Assembly: GCA_033791545.1 (NCBI GenBank)
Contig: JASJGL010000061.1
Span: 119,690-183,689 of the forward strand
Direction of reading: 5' to 3'
DNA length: 64,000 nt
DNA from: Antarcticimicrobium sp033791545
GTDB lineage: Bacteria; Pseudomonadota; Alphaproteobacteria; Rhodobacterales; Rhodobacteraceae
Made by a program: the position numbers and the translations under genes. Below the pieces are notes generated by a model that had not been told where the DNA came from, made no database searches, and saw only the letters and a program-made list of their open reading frames with translations. Position 1 is the stretch's first letter; every line of letters begins with the position of its first letter. Positions 25,850 to 35,695 of this stretch are shown piece by piece.

Positions 25850-27034
25850 TTACGCGTTTCGATCGTGGCCGATCAGCGCCGCAGACCGGCCGAGCCGCGC
25901 CAGCATGTCCAGACAGGCCTGCATCTGATCCAGGCTGACGAATTCGTCCGGCTTGTGCGCCTGATCGATCGAGCCCGGCCCGCAGACCACCACCGACATG
26001 CCGAATTTCTGGAACAACCCGGCCTCGGTGCCGAACGGCACCACATGCGCCCCGTTCGCCCCCACCAGACGCGCCACCAGATCGCGCGCGGCGTTCTCCT
26101 CCATCGGGATCAGCCCGGCGACCTCACCGATCACCTCGGTTTCGATCCAGGCCTCGTCGCTGACCGCGCGCATCGCCGGCAGCAGTTCGTGATCGACATA
26201 GGCCGCCACCGCCTCCTTGATGAAATCCACATCGCTGTCCTGAACCGGGCGCATTTCCCAGTCGATCTCGGCCTTGCCGGCGATCACGTTATGGGCCACC
26301 CCGCCCGCGATCCGCCCGACGTTCAGCGTGGTCCAGGGTGGATCGAACCGGCTGGGATCGGGCGCGCGCAGCATCAGCGCCTGGCGCAGTTCGATCAGCC
26401 GGGTGACATAGCGCGCCGCATATTCCGCCGCATTCACCCCGCGTTCCGGCGACGACCCATGCCCCTCGAGCCCGGAAAACCGCACGGTATATTCGCAACA
26501 GCCCTTGTGCCCTTCGATCACCCGCATCGAGGTCGGCTCGCCGATGATGGCCATCGCCGGGCGCAGCCCGCGCCGCTCCAACTCGGGCACCAAGGCGCGC
26601 GCGCCAAGGCAGCCGACCTCTTCGTCATAGGTGAAGGCGAAATGCACCGGGCGGCGCAGATCCGCTTGGGCAAAGTCCTGCGCCATCACCGTGGCGGCGG
26701 CGATGAACCCCTTCATGTCGCAACTACCGCGCCCGTACAGCAGCCCGTCGGTTTCGCGCAGGGTGAAGGGATCGCTGCTCCAGTCCTGATCCGCCACCGG
26801 CACCACGTCAGTATGCCCCGACAACACGATGCCGCCGGGCACGTCCGGCCCGATGCTGGCGAACAGATTGGCCTTTTTCCCGGTCCTGTCGCTGAACAGA
26901 TCGACCCGTGCGCCGCAAGCCTCCAGCCGCTGCGCCAATTCGGCGATCAGCGCCAGATTGCTGTCCGCCGAAACTGTCGGATAGGCGATCAGGCGTTCCA
27001 GCAGCGCCACGCTTTCGCTCAGCCGCGCGCTCAT
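25850..27034 (-). CDS. ArgE-type M20 deacetylase
   Basis: A 394-residue M20 zinc amidohydrolase most like acetylornithine deacetylase. Metal-binding blocks are LSGHTDVVPVADQDW, LYGRGSCDMKGFIAA and FTYDEEVGCLGA; IGEPTSMRVIEGHKGCCEY is typical of ArgE. Its ATG overlaps the stop of the M24 peptidase-like gene (ATGA), and both face away from a polyamine-type ABC importer. That context suggests catabolic deacylation of an imported compound, for example an N-acetylated diamino acid, rather than arginine synthesis. This is inference. Confidence 0.88.
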   Translation of the reverse strand: MSARLSESVALLERLIAYPTVSADSNLALIAELAQRLEACGARVDLFSDRTGKKANLFASIGPDVPGGIVLSGHTDVVPVADQDWSSDPFTLRETDGLLYGRGSCDMKGFIAAATVMAQDFAQADLRRPVHFAFTYDEEVGCLGARALVPELERRGLRPAMAIIGEPTSMRVIEGHKGCCEYTVRFSGLEGHGSSPERGVNAAEYAARYVTRLIELRQALMLRAPDPSRFDPPWTTLNVGRIAGGVAHNVIAGKAEIDWEMRPVQDSDVDFIKEAVAAYVDHELLPAMRAVSDEAWIETEVIGEVAGLIPMEENAARDLVARLVGANGAHVVPFGTEAGLFQKFGMSVVVCGPGSIDQAHKPDEFVSLDQMQACLDMLARLGRSAALIGHDRNA

Positions 27035-28215
27035 GGTTTGACGAACATCTTTCTGGGGCGGTTGCAAAAGGTCTCGGCCGCGCCCTCGTCGCGGATCAGG
27101 ATGCTTTCGGTGATCTCAAGCCCCCAGTCGAACATCCACAGCCCCGGCATGAAATGAAAGGTCATGCCCGGTTCCAGCACGGTTTCGTCCTCCGGGCGCA
27201 GCGAGATCGTGCGCTCGCCCCAGTCGGGCGGATAGCTCAGCCCGATGGGATAGCCACAGCGCGCGCTGCGCTCGATCCCGGCGCGCTCCAGCGGTTCGGC
27301 CAGCGCATTGGCGATGTCGCAGGCGCGGTTGCCCGGGCGCGCCGCCTCCAACCCGGCCTCCAGCCCTTCGATCAGCGCCGCCTCGGCGCGCAGCAGGAAA
27401 TCCGGTGGCGTGCCAAGGAAGATCGTGCGGCAAAACGGCGTGTGATAGCGCCGGTAGCAGCCCGAGACCTCGAAGAAAGTGGCATGCCCGGTTTCGAACG
27501 GGCGACCGTCCCATGTCAGATGCGGCGCGGCAGCATCCGGCCCCGAGGGCAACAGCGGCACGATCGCCGGGTAATCGCCCCAGGCCCCCTCGACGCCGCG
27601 AATCGCATCGCGAAAGATTTCCGCCACCACCTCGTTCTTCGGCGCGCCGGGCTCGACCCGCTCCAGCAGCCCGTCGATGATCTTTTCCGAAATCTGCGCC
27701 GATTTGCGCATGAAGGCGATTTCCGGCGCCGATTTCACCGCCCGCTGCCAGTTCACCAGCGCGGTCGCATCGACCCAGAACACCTGTGATAGTGTGGACG
27801 AGAGGGTCTCGAACGCCTTGGCGGAGAAATAGTAATTGTCCATCTCGACGCCGACCCGCGCCTGCTCCAGCCCCAGCCCGGCCAATCGCGCCGACAGGTC
27901 CTGCATCGGGTGGCGTTCCGTCGACTGCACATAATTGTCGGCATAGCTCCAGATCCGGTCTTCCGCCATCCAGACGGTGCGCAGCGCGCCATTTGCGTCC
28001 TGATTGCGGCCCCACCAGATCGGATCGGCATCCGGCAGGATGATCACGCCCTGATGCACATAAAACGACCAGCCGTCATATCCGGTCAGCCATGCCTGAT
28101 TCGACGGATCGGTGACAAACAGCGCATCCAGACCCCGTTCGGCCATCTCATGACGGGTCAGATCCAGACGGCGCTGGTATTCAGAAAGGGAAAACGGCAG
28201 GTCATTCGCAGTCAT
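27031..28215 (-). CDS. doeA: M24 metallopeptidase-family protein, ectoine hydrolase (DoeA)-like
   Basis: A 394-residue creatinase/prolidase-fold enzyme. The blocks AWLTGYDGWSFYVHQGVI, WWGRNQDANGALRTVWM and NYVQSTERHPMQDLSA are those I associate with DoeA, which opens ectoine to N-acetyl-diaminobutyrate; the C-terminal half has the pita-bread signature region (HATFFEVSGCYRRYHTPFCR, MTFHFMPGLWMFDWGLEITE). Translationally coupled to the M20 deacetylase. The start at 28215 (MTANDLPFSLSEYQ) is taken over an upstream extension lacking family similarity. Other M24 activities, such as creatinase-like hydrolysis, cannot be excluded. Confidence 0.65.
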   Translation of the reverse strand: MTANDLPFSLSEYQRRLDLTRHEMAERGLDALFVTDPSNQAWLTGYDGWSFYVHQGVIILPDADPIWWGRNQDANGALRTVWMAEDRIWSYADNYVQSTERHPMQDLSARLAGLGLEQARVGVEMDNYYFSAKAFETLSSTLSQVFWVDATALVNWQRAVKSAPEIAFMRKSAQISEKIIDGLLERVEPGAPKNEVVAEIFRDAIRGVEGAWGDYPAIVPLLPSGPDAAAPHLTWDGRPFETGHATFFEVSGCYRRYHTPFCRTIFLGTPPDFLLRAEAALIEGLEAGLEAARPGNRACDIANALAEPLERAGIERSARCGYPIGLSYPPDWGERTISLRPEDETVLEPGMTFHFMPGLWMFDWGLEITESILIRDEGAAETFCNRPRKMFVKP

Positions 28216-28519
28216 TTCGCGCCTCGTTAAACAGACAGGGAGTCGGCCCATAAGGGCACAAGGTGTGGCCCGGACAAATAACTTTCTCACCTATTGCAGA
28301 GCGTGCGAAACACCCTCTGCAACTGCCCAATTAAGCGGCACCGCATCATGTTGTGGCGCGGTCTATTTCCGCCACTATAGAGCCTGTTGCGGGGGCAGGA
28401 GAATAAAACCGAATTGGCCATTTTTAGTAAACGGGTTGCACTACGGGCGCTAACAGGGTTTATTTCATTATAGAAAGCGGCGCAGATCGCGAACTTAACG
28501 ATTACACGGGGAGCCACTC
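28216..28519. promoter_or_regulatory. 304-nt divergent intergenic region with an inverted repeat
   Basis: No gene is visible. This region must hold the divergent promoters of the M24-M20 pair and the ABC importer. The right part (28380-28500) is A+T-richer than its surroundings. A perfect inverted repeat, TTGCAGAG (28294-28301) and CTCTGCAA (28315-28322) with a 13-nt spacer, is the clearest structure and may be an operator. The ribosome binding site GGGGAG at 28508-28513 precedes the TTG start of the ATPase gene. Confidence 0.5.
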
Positions 28520-29620
28520 TTGGCCGATACATCAAGCAACGATGCGTTCGTCGAATTCGAACGTGTGCAGAAAAGCTATGATGGCGAAATTCTAGTCGTC
28601 AAAGATCTCAACCTGCAAATACCGAAGGGCGAGTTTCTGACAATGCTTGGCCCCTCGGGCTCTGGCAAGACCACCTGCCTGATGATGTTGGCTGGGTTCG
28701 AAACCGCCACCCATGGCGAAATCAAACTCGACGGTCGGCCGATCAATAACATCCCGCCGCACAAACGCGGCATTGGCATGGTGTTCCAGAACTACGCCCT
28801 GTTCCCGCATATGACGATCAACGAAAACCTGAGCTTTCCGCTCGAGGTGCGCAAGATCGGCAAGTCCGACCGCGAGGCCAAGGTTAAACGCGCGCTCGAC
28901 ATGGTCGAGATGGGCGATTTCGGCGGTCGGCGTCCGGCACAGCTTTCGGGCGGTCAGCAACAGCGGATCGCACTGGCCCGGGCGCTGGTGTTCGAACCAG
29001 AGCTGGTGTTGATGGATGAACCGCTTGGCGCGCTCGACAAGCAGCTGCGCGAAAAGATGCAGTTCGAAATCACCGACCTGGCGCACCGTCTGGGCATCAC
29101 CGTGGTCTATGTGACCCACGACCAGACCGAGGCCTTGACCATGTCTGACCGCGTCGCCGTGTTCGACGATGGCCGCATCCAGCAAATCGCGCCACCAGAT
29201 GAGCTTTACGAGAGCCCGCAGAACAGTTTCGTCGCCCAGTTTATCGGCGAGAACAACACGCTTGAAGGCACCGTGAAGGAACTGAGCGAAGGGCTGGCCT
29301 TGGTCCAGCTCGACGATGGCGAGATGGTCGACTGCATGCCCGTCAACGTGTCCAAAGTGGGCGAACGCACCAAGGTGTCGATCCGCCCCGAACGTGTCGA
29401 ATTCCAGAAAGAGCGTCTGAAAGAAGGCGCGCATATGCTCAAGGCGACGGTCAAGGAATTCATTTATATGGGCGACGTGTTCCGCACCCGCCTCAGCGTC
29501 GCGGGCAATGATGATTTCATCATCAAGTCGCGCAACGCCCCGGATCAGGTTCGCTTGAAGCCGGGACAACAGATCGAGATCGGCTGGCTTCACGAAGATT
29601 GCCGGGCGCTCGACGCTTAA
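28520..29620 (+). CDS. potA: spermidine/putrescine-type ABC transporter ATP-binding protein
   Basis: A 366-residue importer ATPase. Walker A is GPSGSGKTT, the Q-loop VFQNYALFPHMTI, the signature LSGGQQQRIALARAL, Walker B ELVLMDEPLGALD and the switch His VYVTHDQTEA; a C-terminal TOBE domain (VSIRPERVEFQKERL) follows. It starts with TTG, 6 nt after GGGGAG, with no better ATG. It is first of four transporter genes in the order ATPase, binding protein, permease, permease. Polyamine-type is a family assignment only; the substrate is not shown. Confidence 0.92.
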   Translation: MADTSSNDAFVEFERVQKSYDGEILVVKDLNLQIPKGEFLTMLGPSGSGKTTCLMMLAGFETATHGEIKLDGRPINNIPPHKRGIGMVFQNYALFPHMTINENLSFPLEVRKIGKSDREAKVKRALDMVEMGDFGGRRPAQLSGGQQQRIALARALVFEPELVLMDEPLGALDKQLREKMQFEITDLAHRLGITVVYVTHDQTEALTMSDRVAVFDDGRIQQIAPPDELYESPQNSFVAQFIGENNTLEGTVKELSEGLALVQLDDGEMVDCMPVNVSKVGERTKVSIRPERVEFQKERLKEGAHMLKATVKEFIYMGDVFRTRLSVAGNDDFIIKSRNAPDQVRLKPGQQIEIGWLHEDCRALDA

Positions 29621-29638
29621 GGCACGATTGTGCCGCAA

Positions 29639-29658
29639 CCCCGGCGACCAGACCGGGG
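29639..29658 (+). promoter_or_regulatory. stem-loop between potA and potD
   Basis: CCCCGG (29639-29644) pairs with CCGGGG (29653-29658) around an 8-nt loop. No T tract follows, so it is more likely an mRNA processing or stabilising hairpin than a terminator. Confidence 0.4.
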
Positions 29659-29713
29659 GCGACCAAGGAAACGCGATCCTAACACCGCGATAACCACAAG
29701 GAGAGTCTGACTT

Positions 29714-30820
<1,107 letters not shown>

Positions 30821-30841
30821 GGCCCCGTCGCAACGATTGAT

Positions 30842-30868
30842 GGATGGGCCCGGTCCCCGGGCCCATCC
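30842..30868 (+). promoter_or_regulatory. strong 12-bp stem-loop between binding-protein and permease genes
   Basis: GGATGGGCCCGG (30842-30853) pairs perfectly with CCGGGCCCATCC (30857-30868) around the loop TCC. No T tract follows. Hairpins at this place in ABC operons commonly protect the binding-protein mRNA 3' end and lower permease expression; that role here is inferred. Confidence 0.6.
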
Positions 30869-31006
30869 CCCGCACTGCCGGGGTGGCGCGCCCAAAGGCG
30901 CCGACGCCGATCCGCGCAGGACAATCGCCCCGAACACCACGTGCGGGGCACGGAACTTGAACGCCGCGCGGCCGACAGCGTCATCAACGTGGCGGAGGGC
31001 ACAGAC

Positions 31007-32602
31007 ATGAGCGATCTCAAGAGTACCGGTCCACTGATGGCCGACGCACCCCCCCCCGCAGGCGAACCGGGCGGCCCGGTTCTGGCCGCCGACGGCACGC
31101 CGCTCAAACGCAGCCTTAACCGCGCCCTCAGACGGCAGAAGTTACGCGCATTGATGCTGATCGCGCCGTTGCTGCTGTTTGTGCTGCTGACCTTTATCGC
31201 TCCGATTGCTGATATGTTGTTCCGCTCGGTCGAGAACCAGATCGTCTCTGAAACGCTGCCTGAAACCGTCGTGGCGCTGAACAGCTGGGATAGCGAGAGC
31301 GGCAAGCCGCCAGCCGAACCGGTGTTCGACGCCTTCTATGTCGATCTGTTCCTCGCCCAGGAACAAAAACTGCACACCCGGCTTGGCTCTCGCCTGAACT
31401 ATGAAAAGACCGGCATGTCCTCGCTGTTCCGCAAATCCGGACGCCGCGTTGGCAAGTTCGACACCGATATCTATACCGATCAGCTCACCGCGCTGGACCC
31501 AAGCTGGAAAGACCCGGCCACATGGGTCGCGATGATGGCGGACAGCGGCGACCGCGCCGCGCTGCCCTTTACCGCCCGGACCTGGGATCGCTGGGTTGCC
31601 TATCTCGCGACCGAAGGCGACGACCCCGCCAAGACCAAGATCGAGGATATCCTCTTTACCACCCTCTATCTCGATCTGCGCACGACCGATGGCAGCGGCG
31701 CCAGCGATGCCCGCATCACCCAGGCGGCGCAGGCCGTCGCGGGGTTCGAAACCGTCAGCTTGCGCGATCAATTCGCTGATGCCGACAAGAACTGGATGGA
31801 CCCGGAGGTCTGGGGCACGATCAAGGCATTCTCGCCGCGCTATACCCCCGGCTATTTCCTCAATTCCGTGGATATGCAGAAAACCCCGCACGGCATCGAA
31901 ACCCGGCCCGAGAACCAGCAGATCTACATGATGCTGTTCAAGCGGACCATCTTCATGTCGCTGGTGATCACGCTGTCCTGCGTGATGCTGGGCTATCCGG
32001 TGGCCTGGATCCTCGCCAACCTGCCGACGCGCACCGCCAACCTGTTGATGATCCTTGTGCTGCTGCCGTTCTGGACCTCGCTCTTGGTGCGAACCTCGGC
32101 GTGGAAGGTGATGCTGCAACAGCAGGGCGTGATCAACGACACGCTGGTCTGGCTGGGGATCGTCGACGATGCCGACCGGCTGGTGATGATCAACAACCAG
32201 TTCGGCACCATCGTGGCGATGACACATATCCTGCTGCCGTTCATGATCCTGCCGCTGTATTCTGTGATGCAGACGATCCAGCCTACCTATCTGCGCGCGG
32301 CGAAATCGCTGGGCGCGACCAATTGGACGGCGTTCTGGCGGGTCTATTTCCCGCAAAGCGTGCCGGGGATCGGCGCTGGCTCGATCCTCGTCTTCATCCT
32401 GTCGATCGGCTATTATATCACCCCCGAGATCGTCGGCGGCACCACCGGGACATTCATCTCGAACCGGATCGCCTATCACATCTCGTCCTCGCTCAACTGG
32501 GGGCTTGGCGCCGCACTTGGCGCGATCCTGCTCGCCGCCGTGATGCTGCTGTACTGGGCCTATGACAAGGTCGTCGGCATCGACAATGTGAAGCTGGGAT
32601 AG
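31007..32602 (+). CDS. polyamine-type ABC transporter permease (PotB-like) with a large periplasmic insertion
   Basis: A 531-residue permease. After a proline-rich cytoplasmic N-terminus, helix 1 is at about residues 46-66; a hydrophilic segment of about 240 residues (75-312) follows before the remaining five helices. The ATPase-contact EAA-like loop is AAKSLGATNWTAFWRVYFPQS. PotB proteins are normally about 285-310 residues, so the segment after helix 1 is an added domain between TM1 and TM2. Start MSDLKSTGPL at 31007 follows GGAGG. It is third in the four-gene importer operon. Confidence 0.9.
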   Translation: MSDLKSTGPLMADAPPPAGEPGGPVLAADGTPLKRSLNRALRRQKLRALMLIAPLLLFVLLTFIAPIADMLFRSVENQIVSETLPETVVALNSWDSESGKPPAEPVFDAFYVDLFLAQEQKLHTRLGSRLNYEKTGMSSLFRKSGRRVGKFDTDIYTDQLTALDPSWKDPATWVAMMADSGDRAALPFTARTWDRWVAYLATEGDDPAKTKIEDILFTTLYLDLRTTDGSGASDARITQAAQAVAGFETVSLRDQFADADKNWMDPEVWGTIKAFSPRYTPGYFLNSVDMQKTPHGIETRPENQQIYMMLFKRTIFMSLVITLSCVMLGYPVAWILANLPTRTANLLMILVLLPFWTSLLVRTSAWKVMLQQQGVINDTLVWLGIVDDADRLVMINNQFGTIVAMTHILLPFMILPLYSVMQTIQPTYLRAAKSLGATNWTAFWRVYFPQSVPGIGAGSILVFILSIGYYITPEIVGGTTGTFISNRIAYHISSSLNWGLGAALGAILLAAVMLLYWAYDKVVGIDNVKLG

Positions 32603-32678
32603 GGCTATGAACACCGCAAAACATAATCGTCCTCGCCCCGCCGTATCGACCGGCGCCTTTGGAAAGGGAGACTGAGAC

Positions 32679-33857
32679 GTGGCTGCACTGACCCCGATTT
32701 CCCGTACACCCGTCACCTTTTACGTGCCGGTGGTCGCCGCCGCCGGGGCCTTTGCCGGGCTCTTTATCGGCACGGCCCAAGGCAGCGGCCTGCTTGGCAT
32801 CATCGCCGGTGCGGCGCTGATGGCGGTGCTGGCGCTGGCCATGACCCGGGTGATCGAAAGCGAAAAGATGATGCGCTGGGCAATCGCCGCGCTCTTTCTG
32901 GCCGGGGGCTACCTGCTGGGTGGGCTCCCCGGCGCCGTCATGGGGGGGGCTTTCGGCTGGTTCTTCGGCTGGTTCACCTATTGGCTGTACGAAGGCCGCT
33001 ACCGGGCCAAGTTGCCGCCCTATCTGACCCAGGGACAGGTGCTGTGGCATTTCGCATTCCGGGTGATCTGCGGCGCGATCCTCGTGTTCCTGATCACCCC
33101 GATTCTGGTGGTGATGCCGCTCAGCTTCAACTCCCAGAACTTCTTTACCTTTACGCCCGAAATGCTGCGGTTTGACCCGGCGGGCTATTCGCTCAGGCAC
33201 TACCGCGATTTCTTCACCAGCGACGACTGGCAACAGGCGTTGCGCAACTCGGTGATGATTGCGCCGGTGGCAACGCTGCTGTCGGTCAGCTTCGGTACGC
33301 TGGCCGCGATCGGGCTCAGCTCGGAACATGTGCCGTTCCGCCGTCTGATCATGGCGATCCTTATTTCACCGATGATCGTGCCACTGATCATCTCGGCGGC
33401 GGGGATGTATTTCTTCTATTCCCGCATCGGGTTGCAGGGCACATATTTCGGCGTGGTTCTGGCCCATGCCGCGCTTGGCATTCCCTTTGTCATCATCACC
33501 GTGACCGCCACGCTGGTGGGCTTTGACCGCTCACTGACCCGCGCGGCGGCGAATATGGGGGCGGACCCGGTCACCACATTCTTCCGGGTGCAGATGCCGC
33601 TGATTCTGCCCGGCGTGGTGTCCGGTGGCTTGTTCGCCTTCATCACCTCGTTTGACGAGGTGGTCGTGGTGCTGTTCGTTGGCTCGGCCGGGCAAAAGAC
33701 GCTGCCTTGGCAGATGTTCACCGGGCTGCGCGAACAGATCAGCCCGACGATTTTGGCGGTGGCGACGATCCTTGTGGGGATCTCGATCTGCCTGCTCACC
33801 GTGGTCGAGATGCTGCGCCGCCGCTCCGAACGCATGCGCGGTATGTCGCCGCAGTGA
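32679..33857 (+). CDS. polyamine-type ABC transporter permease (PotC-like) with extra N-terminal helices
   Basis: A 392-residue permease with GTG start 8 nt after AAGGGAG. The core from about residue 125 matches PotC: VICGAILVFLITPILVVMPLSFN, AATNMGAD-like AAANMGADPVTTFFRVQMPL (EAA loop) and GLFAFITSFDEVVVVLFV. About 120 residues precede it, containing three to four hydrophobic segments rich in glycine (LFLAGGYLLGGLPGAVMGG), so this protein is about 130 residues longer than typical PotC. Last gene of the importer, followed by a terminator. Confidence 0.9.
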   Translation: MAALTPISRTPVTFYVPVVAAAGAFAGLFIGTAQGSGLLGIIAGAALMAVLALAMTRVIESEKMMRWAIAALFLAGGYLLGGLPGAVMGGAFGWFFGWFTYWLYEGRYRAKLPPYLTQGQVLWHFAFRVICGAILVFLITPILVVMPLSFNSQNFFTFTPEMLRFDPAGYSLRHYRDFFTSDDWQQALRNSVMIAPVATLLSVSFGTLAAIGLSSEHVPFRRLIMAILISPMIVPLIISAAGMYFFYSRIGLQGTYFGVVLAHAALGIPFVIITVTATLVGFDRSLTRAAANMGADPVTTFFRVQMPLILPGVVSGGLFAFITSFDEVVVVLFVGSAGQKTLPWQMFTGLREQISPTILAVATILVGISICLLTVVEMLRRRSERMRGMSPQ

Positions 33858-34246
33858 TGCCGCTAGTGATGCCGCTGCCCCGAAGCCGGGGTCGCCGGAC
33901 ATCCGCGAGTTGAAAACGATGGGCGCCGATCCGAAAGGGTCCGGCGCCCTCGCTTTTCCTTTCACCCGAATATCCCCGCCGGAGGCCGGGGCCCACAGGG
34001 CCCCGTCACTTTACCGCAATCCGATCACAATCGCGTGCGGATTAACCCTTTTGCGCGGCGCAAACAGGGGGCCCGGCGCCTTGTGTACACTTGAGGGCAA
34101 AAACTCCCCAATCCAGCGAAAAGCGGGCTGGGGCGGCAGGGAAAACCGTACGAAACCGCCCTGAAACCCCCCAATACAAGGGCGGGCAGGGGCCTGACCA
34201 CGGCCCCCGACTCAGGCGATATGCGGGGTGAACGCGGCGCGCGGCC
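33858..34246. other. 389-nt intergenic region between convergent potC-like and lytic transglycosylase genes
   Basis: No coding sequence is supportable. The left part holds the terminator at 33921-33957 and a diverged copy of the 3' motif on the minus strand at 33951-33990. From about 34000 to 34246 I see no further structure that I can interpret. Confidence 0.6.
33921..33957 (+). terminator. terminator of the polyamine-type importer operon
   Basis: GGGCGCCG (33921-33928) pairs with CGGCGCCC (33942-33949), with an inner partly paired loop, followed by TCGCTTTT. It lies 63 nt after the permease stop. Confidence 0.7.
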
Positions 34247-35581
34247 CTAGCGCAACCGCTTCAACAGACCGAGCGAGGCATAGCCATCCGGCAGCAGCCC
34301 GTTCGCCATCTGATAGGCGCGCACTGCCGCCATGGTTTTCGGCCCGATCCGCCCGTCGACCCCGGCGGTCGGGAAGCCCCTTGCCGTCAGGCGCTGCTGC
34401 ATTTCCGTGCGCTCGGTAAAGCTCAGCCCCCGGTCACCCTGTGGCCAGGCTGCCTGGATCGGCCCGCCGCCCGCGATCCGGTCGGCGAGATGGCCCACCC
34501 CGATCACATAGGCATCGGCGGCGTTGTAGCGTTCGATCACACGGAAATTGTCAAACACCATGAAGGCCGCTCCGTGCCCGCCTGCGGGCAGCAGGATCGC
34601 CGCCTTGCCATGATCTGAAACCGCCCGTCCATTGACGCCGCGCACCCCCAACCGCGCCCAGTCGCCGGGGTTCTTCTTGATTTGTCGCTGCGCCAGTGCG
34701 TAATCAAAATCTTGTGGAAGTCGCACTTCGACCCCCCAGGGCTGGCCCTTGGTCCATCCGAAATGCTTGAGATAGGCAGCGGTCGAGGCCAGCGCGTCGC
34801 TGGGGTTGTCGGACCAGATATCGCGTCGCCCATCGCCGGTAAGATCAACCGCATGATCCAGATAAGAGGTCGGCATGAACTGGGTATGACCCATCGCACC
34901 GGCCCAGCTCCCGGTCATGGTCTCGGGGGTGGTGTCGCCGCTTTGCAGGATGCGCAGCGCCGCGATCAGCTGGGCCTCGAAAAACGCCGCCCGGCGCCCC
35001 TCGAAGGCCAGCGTCGACAGCGACCGCACCACGTTGTTTTTCCCTCGAAAGCTGCCAAAGGCGCTTTCCATCCCCCAGATCGCGACAACAATTTCCTTGT
35101 CGACGCCAAAGCGCCGTTCGATCCGGTCCAGCGTAGCGCGATGCTGCTGCAGTGCCGCGCGCCCGTTGGCAACCCTCTCGTCCGAGGCGGCGCTGTCCAG
35201 ATACTCCCAGATCGGTTTGCTGAACTCCGATTGGGTGCGATCACGCCGGATTACATCGGCATCAAAGCTCACCCCCTGAAAGGCGCGCTCCAGCACATCG
35301 GCTCGGATGCCTTGGGTGATCGCACGCTGCTTGAACGCGCCGATCCAGTTCTGGAACCGGACGTTCTCGGCATAGCTATCTATGGCGGGCGGGGCTGATC
35401 CAACGCTGTCGGGCCGCAGGCTGGGCCGCAGTGAAATCAACACGGAAGACGAGGCGCGCCCCACCGTATCGGGGGCGTCAAAGGCGCGGTGCACTGGCCG
35501 CGGTGACCGGTCAACGGCCTCTGCGATACCGGGGCCCGCCCCGATCAGGGCGAGGCCCGCCGCACATATCCAAACACGCAT
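34247..35581 (-). CDS. lytic murein transglycosylase with peptidoglycan-binding domain (MltB-like)
   Basis: A 444-residue periplasmic enzyme cleaving peptidoglycan glycan strands to anhydromuropeptides. Signal peptide MRVWICAAGLALIGAGPGIAEA; SLT_2 domain with FGVDKEIVVAIWGMESAFG (catalytic Glu), GAMGHTQFMPTSYLDHAVDLTGDG and YLKHFGWTKGQPWG; C-terminal PG_binding_1 domain (RTEMQQRLTARGFPTAGVDGRIGP, given in part: GFPTAGVDGRIGPKTMAAV). The start at 35581 gives a clean signal peptide and follows AGGACA. Confidence 0.94.
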   Translation of the reverse strand: MRVWICAAGLALIGAGPGIAEAVDRSPRPVHRAFDAPDTVGRASSSVLISLRPSLRPDSVGSAPPAIDSYAENVRFQNWIGAFKQRAITQGIRADVLERAFQGVSFDADVIRRDRTQSEFSKPIWEYLDSAASDERVANGRAALQQHRATLDRIERRFGVDKEIVVAIWGMESAFGSFRGKNNVVRSLSTLAFEGRRAAFFEAQLIAALRILQSGDTTPETMTGSWAGAMGHTQFMPTSYLDHAVDLTGDGRRDIWSDNPSDALASTAAYLKHFGWTKGQPWGVEVRLPQDFDYALAQRQIKKNPGDWARLGVRGVNGRAVSDHGKAAILLPAGGHGAAFMVFDNFRVIERYNAADAYVIGVGHLADRIAGGGPIQAAWPQGDRGLSFTERTEMQQRLTARGFPTAGVDGRIGPKTMAAVRAYQMANGLLPDGYASLGLLKRLR

Positions 35582-35695
35582 TTTTTGTTGTCCTGCTCGA
35601 CTGCTCACCTTGAATCTAGCGCGAAAGGGGAAATCGCGAAAGCGGGCAATCGGGTGGCGGTCCGGGACGGCGCCTTTGCGCCGGTGCGCGTCCGC

